The position numbers were made by a program, and so were the translations under genes. From assembly GCF_019052655.1 (NCBI RefSeq), contig NZ_JAHQVB010000042.1, positions 1 to 18,103 on the forward strand: a stretch of DNA of 18,103 nucleotides, given 5' to 3'. The DNA is from Holdemanella porci (GTDB lineage Bacteria > Bacillota_I > Bacilli_A > Erysipelotrichales > Erysipelotrichaceae). A model generated the notes under the pieces. The model was not told where the DNA came from, searched no databases, and was given only the letters and a program-made list of their open reading frames with translations. Numbering within the stretch: the first letter of the stretch is position 1; each line of letters starts with the position of its first letter. Shown here piece by piece: positions 7,448 through 13,184 of this stretch.

Positions 7448-8386
7448 ATGTTTTGTAAAAATTGTGGGCACGAAATAAGTGATGATTCTAAATTTTGTTC
7501 AAATTGTGGAACAAAGGTAGAAGTCGATGGAGATATTGTTGTACCTGTTACAGTAGTAGATAAGACTGAAGAAGAAGTTAATGAATCTGAAGTTGATACA
7601 AATAATGAGGAATCAGTAAATGAGAATGAATCAACTACATCAGTCAAAGAATGGTACTATGTATCGAACAATGACTCTAAAGGATCATTCAGTATAGAAG
7701 AGATGAAGACTAAGATTACTTCTGGTGAAATCAATGGTAGTACTCTAGTTTGGAAGGCAAGTATGAAAGACTGGGAAAGACTAGAGAATACGGAATTAAA
7801 TGAATTTATTTCTACATCGTCTTCAAATGATTGGTATTATGTAGAGAATAATGATTCTAAAGGTCCTTTTAGTGAATCAGACATGAAGGGATTTATTGAT
7901 AGTGGTGTATTAACTGGAAATAGTTTTGTATGGAAAACAGGCATGCAAGATTGGCAAAGATTAAAAAATACCGAGCTTGCAGGTAATGAAAAAGTGCATG
8001 TAGAACCAAGTTTTTCATTTACTACTGGAATTGTAAAAGAAAAGAGTATTGGACTATGTGTAGTATTAAGTCTAGTTACTTGTTTCATTTATAGTATTTA
8101 TTGGCTATATACAATTGCACATGACTTAAATGATTTATGTGAAAGTCAAAACCAAGAAAAAGGTGCTGAACCAGGACTTGTTGTTGTATTAAGCATTGTG
8201 ACATGTGGAATCTACTTATTATACTACTTATGGAAGGCTGGTAAGATGGTATCTAGTCTTACAAGAAGTAATGGACATCATCCAAGTGATGATAGTATCG
8301 TTTTAATGGTATTATCTATACTTCAATTATCATTAGTATCCTTTTGCATCCTTCAGAGTCATATTAATGATTTCGCAAAAGACTAA
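7448..8386 (+). CDS. Zinc-ribbon, double GYF_2, DUF4234 membrane protein
   Basis: This 312-aa protein begins with a zinc ribbon (C3-x2-C6 and C17-x2-C20) and an acidic Asn/Ser/Glu linker (about 30-66). Two tandem GYF_2-type domains follow (W69-YYV... and W129-YYV..., each about 50 residues with NNDSKGxF and VWKxxMxDWxRL). A DUF4234-type membrane region (about 198-308) has LSLVTCFIYSIYWLY and a second copy-like LSIVTCGIYLLYYLW. The role is unknown. GYF_2 domains usually bind proteins, so a membrane-anchored cytoplasmic adaptor is plausible. I prefer ATG 7448 to the in-frame TTG 7442 because GAGGAAG (7434-7440) is then 7 bases away and the Cys motif starts at residue 3. The next gene overlaps its end by 20 bases, so the two are translationally coupled. 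A possible response-regulator site precedes the promoter. Confidence 0.85.
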   Translation: MFCKNCGHEISDDSKFCSNCGTKVEVDGDIVVPVTVVDKTEEEVNESEVDTNNEESVNENESTTSVKEWYYVSNNDSKGSFSIEEMKTKITSGEINGSTLVWKASMKDWERLENTELNEFISTSSSNDWYYVENNDSKGPFSESDMKGFIDSGVLTGNSFVWKTGMQDWQRLKNTELAGNEKVHVEPSFSFTTGIVKEKSIGLCVVLSLVTCFIYSIYWLYTIAHDLNDLCESQNQEKGAEPGLVVVLSIVTCGIYLLYYLWKAGKMVSSLTRSNGHHPSDDSIVLMVLSILQLSLVSFCILQSHINDFAKD

Positions 8387-8732
8387 ATATTTAGGAATAG
8401 TTCTCTTACTATTCCTTCTTTTATTATTCTATAAATGCCCCTTTCAATTCATAACAGGATTGCCATGTCCAGGATGCAACATGAAAACAAGCCTGTATTA
8501 TCTTCTTAAAGGAAATATTCAATTATCTTTGTATTACCATGCTCTATTAATACCAACACTAATTTGTGGCGTTCTATGCTTGTTAAAACCCGAGAAAAGA
8601 AAAATGATATTAATCATATGGTGTACACTCATGATTGTCTATTATATATACCGTATGATTCTTTATTTTCCAAATAGTCCAATGATCTATTCAAAAAATA
8701 ATTTGATTTATTTATTATTTAGACACGCATAG
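8367..8732 (+). CDS. DUF2752 family small membrane protein
   Basis: This 121-aa protein has three hydrophobic segments (about 7-23, 55-74 and 78-100). Residues 24-42 hold the DUF2752 signature: a Cys, then TGLPCPGCNMKTS, close to the family pattern TGxxCPGCGxTR, followed by LLKGN. The usual Gly after the second CPGC Cys is Asn here. The family function is unknown. It starts inside the end of the zinc-ribbon gene in another frame with only a weak ribosome binding site, so coupled translation is expected and the two proteins probably act together in the membrane. Confidence 0.8.
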   Translation: MISQKTKYLGIVLLLFLLLLFYKCPFQFITGLPCPGCNMKTSLYYLLKGNIQLSLYYHALLIPTLICGVLCLLKPEKRKMILIIWCTLMIVYYIYRMILYFPNSPMIYSKNNLIYLLFRHA

Positions 8733-8777
8733 TGTCAATTAATGGTGTAACTTAAAATTATAAAGGAGGACATACTT

Positions 8778-9071
8778 ATGTCAAACATATATTTTACAGT
8801 TACAGGATTACATCATTATTATGGCGATTCATTTCTAGAAAAAGAAATGATTGTTTATTTAAAGAAAGAAAAAGATAATGAATATGATAAAGAAGCCATT
8901 AGTGTAAATCTTGCAGGACTAGGAAAGATTGGTTATGTAGCCAATAGTCCTTATACAGTACTTGGAGAAAGCTATAGTGCTGGAAGATTGTATGATAAGA
9001 TTAGTGAAGAAGCGAGTGGTAAGGTTAAATTCATATTAGACAAAGGAATCATTTGTGAACTTATTGAATAA
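8778..9071 (+). CDS. Stand-alone HIRAN domain protein
   Basis: This 97-aa protein is almost entirely a HIRAN domain. It has FTVTGLHHYYG near the start, the core motif EKDNEYDKEAISV (31-43) and KIGYVAN (50-56). HIRAN domains bind DNA ends or stalled forks, usually fused to SNF2 helicases or nucleases. Single-domain forms are widespread in Gram-positive bacteria and uncharacterised. AAAGGAGGA (8763-8771) gives a strong ribosome binding site 6 bases before ATG 8778. I saw no convincing promoter or terminator, and the gene runs directly into decayed DNA. Confidence 0.85.
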   Translation: MSNIYFTVTGLHHYYGDSFLEKEMIVYLKKEKDNEYDKEAISVNLAGLGKIGYVANSPYTVLGESYSAGRLYDKISEEASGKVKFILDKGIICELIE

Positions 9072-9088
9072 ATGTTTCCTTCGGCTAA

Positions 9089-9420
9089 TTCATGTACAAG
9101 TACAAACTGGGTTTACTTGGATGTATGGCTGGACTCAATCAATTATTTGTTGGATTTAAAGGAACGTTAACCGGGCAATTTGTTTGCCAAGAATTAAAAA
9201 CGTTGTAGGTTTATAAGTTTATTACTATACAAATGATAGAGTGTCTTGTAAAATTGATTTGTGGTAGATACATAAGATTTGATTGTTCCAATAGAAGTAA
9301 AGCTAAGAGTTTAAAAACGTATTATGAAAAGTTTAAGCCAGATCCTCGCACATGTACTTTAATGTAGAACTATAAAAAAAAGAAGATTGGTTAGTCAATA
9401 TTCCTTTGTATATGATTTAA
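9089..9420 (+). pseudogene. Decayed C-terminal part of a DUF4143-type AAA ATPase
   Basis: The reading frame is broken, but pieces in DUF4143 order remain. YKYKLGLLGCMAGL and FKGTLTGQFVCQEL (from 9095) match the family's 'DxGLLxxxxGL...FKGxLxExxVxQEL'. VYYYTNDRVSCKIDL (around 9213-9257) matches 'YYWTSdxxAEIDF'. IVPIEVK (about 9282-9302) is followed, after a small deletion and frameshift, by AKSLKTYYEKFKP. The end is KEDWLVNIPLYMI and stop TAA at 9418-9420. The conserved end peptide shows it was the true C-terminus. The N-terminal ATPase domain is absent: the remnant begins about 20 bases after the HIRAN stop codon. These ATPases of unknown role are common accessory genes in Bacillota. Several stops and shifts make it non-functional. 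Confidence 0.8.
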
Positions 9421-9537
9421 GAAATCGCAAATTTATAATGTACTTTTATAAAATTAAAAGTATCAGCACTAATAATTTTCTCATATCTATATTTACTGTT
9501 ATTGAGTTAGATGCTTGAAAAATAGAAAAATGTATAA

Positions 9538-9678
9538 AGTGTCGGTTTAAATAAAACAGAGAAAAAAGTAATTTCATTATTAATAGAGAACTCTTTGTAC
9601 ACTTTTGGTGAAATAGCATTAAAAATCGTCTTAACAAAACGAACGATAGAACAAATCGGATCGAAATGTATAGGTTAA
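9538..9678 (+). pseudogene. Remnant of a C-terminal winged helix (AlbA_2/RecG-like regulator type)
   Basis: A short frame without a start codon reads NKTEKKVISLLIENSLYTFG, then EIALKIVLTKRTIEQIGSKCIG and stop. This resembles the winged helix ending AlbA_2/RecG-like ATP-binding regulators ('...EIAxxLgxSxRTVERxixxLxxxGxIxRiGSxxxGxW'). The part between RTIE and IGSK looks deleted. Upstream codons in this frame contain stops. It is a small fossil, separate from the DUF4143 remnant. The family assignment is by pattern only. Confidence 0.45.
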
Positions 9679-9776
9679 TAGATAGTGATAAAATAGACAA
9701 GCTTAATTTTTAATGCAAATTAAATAAGTGTATGATATGTATCAGTTAAAAATATCATGGAAATGAGGATGATAAT

Positions 9777-10496
9777 GTGAAAATAGAGGTAGTGTATAAA
9801 GGTTGTGGAGAAGAGTTACAAAATTTTATTTTTGAATATTGTGAAACAACAACTTTAGCAGATTTATTAAATGAACTAGGATTGAATCCTTTGGATTGTA
9901 TTGATAAAGAAAACAATTTATGTCATTATACGCGAGGAGAAAATGTTTATTTAGCTGTTAAATATATTGTTAAGGATGGCATTGTAAAATGGATTGTGCC
10001 TGTTGAACAATGCACAATTGAAGAGTATTTAAATCAGTTTAATTTAACTTCAATTATATGGTATAAACCTGATGGAGTTGGAGCTTGCGGAATTGAAAGC
10101 TTTTGGAGTTTTTTGATTACTGTTATCAATGGTGCGTATACTACAATGGATTTTATTGTGACAATGGTTGATTCTTTTAATTTAGGAAAATCAGTAATTT
10201 CTTATATAAGCAAAAAATTTTTACATATACCAGATGGAGTTTTTCCACCTGTAGATAATGAATATGTCAACCAGTTTATTTGTGAAAAGAAGGTATGGTC
10301 AATTGATGTATTTATGTATGAATTTGATTTAGATGATAAAGAATTTGCTAGATTTTTACTTTATATAAATGGATACATATATGATGAATTAACAAATTTA
10401 TATTTTTTTAGCAATGAATTACACATGCGTAATAAACGTAAATATAATGAGGCATTGCAAGAGTATTCAAATTCATTAAATGGAACGTTAGGATAA
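9777..10496 (+). CDS. Unrecognised 239-aa protein of the ATPase/TOPRIM module
   Basis: I do not recognise this family. Residues 1-90 start with a beta strand (MKIEVVYKG), then FEYCETTTLADLLNELGLNP, a pattern like ubiquitin/ThiS beta-grasp folds. Residues about 106-145 (SFWSFLITVINGAYTTMDFIVTM in part) are hydrophobic and could insert in or associate with a membrane. Residues about 172-215 (SIDVFMYEFDLDDKEFARFL, then INGYIYDELTNLYFFS) resemble a helix-turn-helix or winged helix. The C-terminus is basic. GTG 9777 is the start: GAGG at 9765-9768 is 8 bases away and the neighbouring ATG 9775 runs straight into TGA. It precedes the ATPase gene by 95 bases, has no terminator after it and lies on the same strand, so it probably belongs to the same operon. 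The roles suggested are inference. Confidence 0.75.
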   Translation: MKIEVVYKGCGEELQNFIFEYCETTTLADLLNELGLNPLDCIDKENNLCHYTRGENVYLAVKYIVKDGIVKWIVPVEQCTIEEYLNQFNLTSIIWYKPDGVGACGIESFWSFLITVINGAYTTMDFIVTMVDSFNLGKSVISYISKKFLHIPDGVFPPVDNEYVNQFICEKKVWSIDVFMYEFDLDDKEFARFLLYINGYIYDELTNLYFFSNELHMRNKRKYNEALQEYSNSLNGTLG

Positions 10497-10591
10497 ATAT
10501 TGAAGGGGAAGGTAATAATATAATATTATATAATTAGTTATGATAACGGAATGACTAAGGAAGAGAGTAAAAAAATGAAAGGAGTTTTATA

Positions 10592-11683
10592 ATGGCAATT
10601 CATCTACAAGAATTTGATATACACCGATTTAGAGGTATTCATAATCTTGAATTAAAAGATTTGAATCATATTAACATAATTACTGGTGATAATAATACTG
10701 GAAAAACGAGCTTATTAGAGAATATTAATTTTCTTAAAGGAATTGATAGTGTTCGAAATCTTGCATATTCTACGACTCGAAGTGTAAGAGGGATGGTTAG
10801 GACTAGTTTTTCAACATTTGAAAGAGTGAATTATTTGTTTCCGGTGGATGAAGAGGTAGTTTCCAAAATTGAATATAGTTTTAAATTAGAGAATAAGACA
10901 CATAGTGTTAATCTTTTTAAAGAGAACTATTTTGAATTATTATCGGATAGCGAAGTGCGTAAGATGATGGGGTATAGTAATAAAGTTCGTGAATGTGATG
11001 AAATGATTGATACGGAGTTTATGAATTTAAAAATTGATTTAGATGGTCAAGAACTATTGAATGAAAAGTACTCTGAATATGATCGTTTTGCTACAAATGG
11101 AAAACAGGAAACGAAATTAATTAATACCACTTTAGTATCGTCTTTTAAACATGTTTATGATGATTTTTATTTAAGTAAAGTCTTGAACAATGTGGAATTA
11201 TATCAAGAGATGTTGGGCGTATTGATAGAATTTGATGAGGATATAATCGGTTTGAATGTGGATTCAAAAGGAAATTCAGCTTGGAGAAAAAGGTATATGA
11301 TTCTTTCAAAAAATCATAAAGAAGCGATTCCTTTAGAATTGTATGGGGATGGTATGAAAAAAGCCATCTTATTAATGAGTGCAGTAATTGCATCAAAAAA
11401 CGGAATTTTATTGATTGATGAGTTTGAAACTTCGATTCATACTTCAGCTATGAATAAAATATTTTCATGGATATTAAGTACAGCTGTAAAACTCAATATT
11501 CAATTGTTCATTACATCGCATAGTAAAGAGGCAATTGATAAAGTTTTAAAGTGTGATCCAACATTGCAAGATAAAATGAATCTTTACACTTTATATAAGA
11601 AGGATGATTCTACATTAACAAGAAAATTATCTTGCTATGAAGCAATTGAAGCCATGGATGATTATGATATTGAGGTACGATAA
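10592..11683 (+). CDS. OLD-like AAA/ABC-type ATPase (AAA_15/AAA_21)
   Basis: This 363-aa protein has the SMC/RecF/OLD-type ATPase organisation: FDIHRFRGIHNLEL at the start, Walker A GDNNTGKT (32-39), a central helical region (about 85-240), an ABC-signature-like LYGDGMKK (250-257), Walker B ILLIDEFE (272-279) with catalytic Glu and the switch His in TSH (308-310). The last 50 residues vary, as in OLD relatives. No nuclease domain is attached; that function is carried by the next gene, whose ATG overlaps this stop codon (TAATG). Such split pairs occur in PARIS-type and related OLD-family defence systems, where the ATPase senses infection and controls a TOPRIM effector. AAAGGAG (10578-10584) is 7 bases before ATG 10592. 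The ATPase call is firm; the defence role is inferred. Confidence 0.88.
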   Translation: MAIHLQEFDIHRFRGIHNLELKDLNHINIITGDNNTGKTSLLENINFLKGIDSVRNLAYSTTRSVRGMVRTSFSTFERVNYLFPVDEEVVSKIEYSFKLENKTHSVNLFKENYFELLSDSEVRKMMGYSNKVRECDEMIDTEFMNLKIDLDGQELLNEKYSEYDRFATNGKQETKLINTTLVSSFKHVYDDFYLSKVLNNVELYQEMLGVLIEFDEDIIGLNVDSKGNSAWRKRYMILSKNHKEAIPLELYGDGMKKAILLMSAVIASKNGILLIDEFETSIHTSAMNKIFSWILSTAVKLNIQLFITSHSKEAIDKVLKCDPTLQDKMNLYTLYKKDDSTLTRKLSCYEAIEAMDDYDIEVR

Positions 11684-12411
11684 TGAAATCTGTTATTTTA
11701 TGTGAAGGCTTAACGGATTGCCTATTTATTCAATACTATCTTAAAACGGTGCATCATTGGCAAGATGGAAACTCCAGAGCTAACATTAAATTTATGCGTT
11801 GGAATCGAATCTTAAAAAAGAATGAGAATAATGTAATGATTGGCCATGATGGTAGTTGTAGTCGTTTAATTCCGATGTTAGAAAATGTTTTAAAAAGCAA
11901 TTGGATGGGTTCTATAGAAGAAGCTTATAGAAAAATTGTGATTGTTACAGATCGAGATGATGATCATACGGAAACATATTTTTTAAATGAAATGAATCGA
12001 ATCATCAGTGAACAACATGGAAAAATAGTCGATACAATAGTTAATAATGAATGGTGTAAAGTTTGCTTTATTAATTCTATTGAAGAAGAATTCACAGTTG
12101 AGTTTCTACTATTAGTTATTCCGCTATCTGAAAACGGTGCAATTGAAACGGTGTTATTAGATTCTATTGCTCAAAAAGATGCGTATGATAAAACAATTAT
12201 TGACAAGAGTAAATCATTTGTAGATGAAATAGATCCAAAAGTTCTATATATGAAAAGGCGTAGAGATAAACTAAAAGCATGGTTTAATATTTATTTCTCA
12301 ATTCGTGTACCTGAAGACTTCTATAGAGAAAGACAACACATTTTCAATAGTTTTCCCTGGGAAGAGAATGCATATATAAATACAATATTTTCTAAATTGA
12401 GTGAATTGTAG
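11683..12411 (+). CDS. TOPRIM-fold protein, putative OLD/PARIS-type effector nuclease
   Basis: This 242-aa protein opens with VILCEGLTDCLFI, the TOPRIM motif with Glu8 (and Asp12). It later has IVIVTDRDDD, where D90, D92 and D94 make the metal-binding DxDxD motif. These acidic residues are what OLD-family and topoisomerase-primase domains use to cut nucleic acid. The C-terminal third is basic (MKRRRDKLKAWF) and ends with PEDFYRERQHIF...FPWEE, a pattern I associate with DUF3226/DUF4435-like TOPRIM proteins; I cannot tell which family. It overlaps the ATPase stop codon by one base, showing coupled synthesis and probably a complex. A terminator follows. The target (DNA, tRNA or other) cannot be read from sequence. 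Confidence 0.82.
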   Translation: MKSVILCEGLTDCLFIQYYLKTVHHWQDGNSRANIKFMRWNRILKKNENNVMIGHDGSCSRLIPMLENVLKSNWMGSIEEAYRKIVIVTDRDDDHTETYFLNEMNRIISEQHGKIVDTIVNNEWCKVCFINSIEEEFTVEFLLLVIPLSENGAIETVLLDSIAQKDAYDKTIIDKSKSFVDEIDPKVLYMKRRRDKLKAWFNIYFSIRVPEDFYRERQHIFNSFPWEENAYINTIFSKLSEL

Positions 12412-12428
12412 TAAGTATAATGTTAAAA

Positions 12429-12461
12429 GGGCACCCATACGTTTATGTATGAGTGCTTTTT
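12429..12461 (+). terminator. Intrinsic terminator of the ATPase/TOPRIM module
   Basis: GGGCACCCATAC (12429-12440) pairs with GTATGAGTGCTT (12447-12458), with one C/A mismatch and two G-U pairs, loop GTTTAT, then Ts to 12461. The As before the left arm may let it act on both strands. Confidence 0.75.
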
Positions 12462-12611
12462 ACCATAATCAATATGGCGATCCCAATGAGTGTAGTATAA
12501 CAATGATGAGTTGTTGACAAGAGGTTATTGCAGTAAAACTATTGTAAGCGTCAAATTTAAAGGTGGTACAAATAAACTGCTGACGAATATATAATAAAAA
12601 TGGAGAATTTT
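12462..12611. other. Non-coding interval with no recognisable gene
   Basis: This stretch separates two convergent units. It holds a short open + frame from about 12496 to 12594 without a ribosome binding site, which I do not accept as a gene, and the T-box-like string AAAGGTGGTAC (12558-12568). I see no tRNA, repeat or promoter in it. Confidence 0.5.
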
Positions 12612-12646
12612 AAAAAAAGATTGTAGAGTTACTGTTCTACAATCTT
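12612..12646 (-). terminator. Intrinsic terminator of the small coiled-coil gene
   Basis: On the - strand AAGATTGTAGA pairs perfectly with TCTACAATCTT (arms at 12636-12646 and 12617-12627) across an eight-base loop holding the stop codon, then runs into Ts (As 12612-12616 on +). The left arm encodes the last residues of the protein. This is a strong site. Confidence 0.85.
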
Positions 12647-12850
12647 ATCTAAACTATGAATGAATTCTACAACCATCTTACGCTTAATATCATCGATTTT
12701 AACGAGTTTATTTAACGCTTCAATTTCGTCTTCATTATCCAGACAAACGATTTCTCGTCTTAGTCTATCGATTTCGTCTTCTAAACGATTCTGTTCTTTA
12801 ATATATTGTTCATGAACAGCTTTGATTTGATTGTATAATTGATTATCCAT
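12629..12850 (-). CDS. Small charged coiled-coil protein, unknown function
   Basis: This 73-aa protein is mostly one long charged helix: heptad-like NRLEDEIDRLRREIVCLDNE (about 23-42) then EALNKLVKIDDIKRKMVVEF. It has no membrane segment or metal motif, and I do not recognise the family. The frame is open 17 codons further upstream to 12901, but that extension overlaps the promoter. With MDNQLYNQ at 12850, GCGGTG lies about 5 bases upstream as a modest ribosome binding site, so I use ATG 12850. It is a single-gene unit, divergent from the valS T-box, with its own promoter and terminator. A reading by chance is unlikely given both flanking signals. Confidence 0.75.
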   Translation of the reverse strand: MDNQLYNQIKAVHEQYIKEQNRLEDEIDRLRREIVCLDNEDEIEALNKLVKIDDIKRKMVVEFIHSLDKIVEQ

Positions 12851-12872
12851 GTTTACACCGCTTTCTTTAATC

Positions 12873-12901
12873 ATCATATAGTAAAGTAGAGAATAAAACA
12901 A
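12873..12901 (-). promoter_or_regulatory. Promoter of the small coiled-coil gene
   Basis: On the - strand, TTGTTT (complement of 12896-12901), a 17-base spacer and TATGAT (complement of 12873-12878) give a good promoter. Transcription would start near 12866, about 16 bases before the ATG. It lies back to back with the valS promoter. Confidence 0.6.
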
Positions 12902-12919
12902 CTAATTTTTCAAAATGAT

Positions 12920-12948
12920 TTGAGTTTTTACTTTTTCTTTGATAAACT
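12920..12948 (+). promoter_or_regulatory. Promoter of the valS T-box transcript
   Basis: TTGAGT (12920-12925), a 17-base spacer and TAAACT (12943-12948) place the start near 12955, at the base of T-box stem I. Confidence 0.6.
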
Positions 12949-12951
12949 AAA

Positions 12952-13159
12952 TTCAAAGCGATGACAAGAAGGAGTAGTTTATGCCAATTCTATAGAGAGC
13001 AAGCGTTTGGTGAAAGCTTGTGTGTTGGATAAGTGAAGGTAGTCTTTGAGTTGAATTTATGAATTAAGAGTAGTAAATTTCGTGACACAGCGTTAATGTG
13101 AATGAGAATAAAATTAGGTGGTACCACGTCAAGCACGTCCTATGGGGATGTGCTTTTTT
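12952..13159 (+). promoter_or_regulatory. T-box leader (tRNA-Val sensing) of valS
   Basis: A T-box RNA binds uncharged tRNA to allow readthrough of a terminator. Stem I is closed by TTCAAAG (12952-12958) with CTTTGAG (13044-13050). Typical elements follow: GATGACAAGAAGGAGTAG with the AGTA loop-E motif, AGAGAGC, and GGTGAAAGC. The specifier codon is most likely GTA (13039-13041), valine, just above the closing helix after GAA. The T-box sequence TTAGGTGGTACCACG is at 13114-13128; its TGGT bulge pairs with an ACCA tRNA end, matching discriminator A of tRNA-Val. The terminator is AAGCACGTCC (13131-13140) with GGATGTGCTT (13146-13155), followed by Ts to 13159. Specifier and downstream gene agree. 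Confidence 0.93.
13131..13159 (+). terminator. Regulated terminator of the valS T-box
   Basis: A ten-pair stem with one G-U pair, loop TATGG, and a T run ending at 13159. Its left arm begins right after the T-box sequence, so the antiterminator and terminator are mutually exclusive. Confidence 0.85.
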
Positions 13160-13184
13160 ATATGTACGGAAAGGATGATTGTGG

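Noticed and set aside
8722..8736. Hairpin GACAC/GTGTC at the stop codon of the DUF2752 gene as a terminator
   Set aside because: Only five pairs and no T run afterwards.
9441..9462. Inverted repeat TACTTTT/AAAAGTA between the two fossils
   Set aside because: Entirely AT-rich, in degenerate DNA, expected by chance at this base composition.
9446..9700. 84-codon frame on the - strand
   Set aside because: No ribosome binding site or recognisable domain; it mirrors the winged-helix fossil on the + strand.
10500..10534. Promoter with two TATAAT boxes (10519 and 10529) before the ATPase gene
   Set aside because: The only -35-like string, TTGAAG at 10500, has the wrong spacing (13 or 23), and the stretch is nearly pure AT.
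12496..12594. Short + frame reading NNDELLTRGYCSKTI... as a gene or transposase fragment
   Set aside because: No start signal and no motif I could assign.
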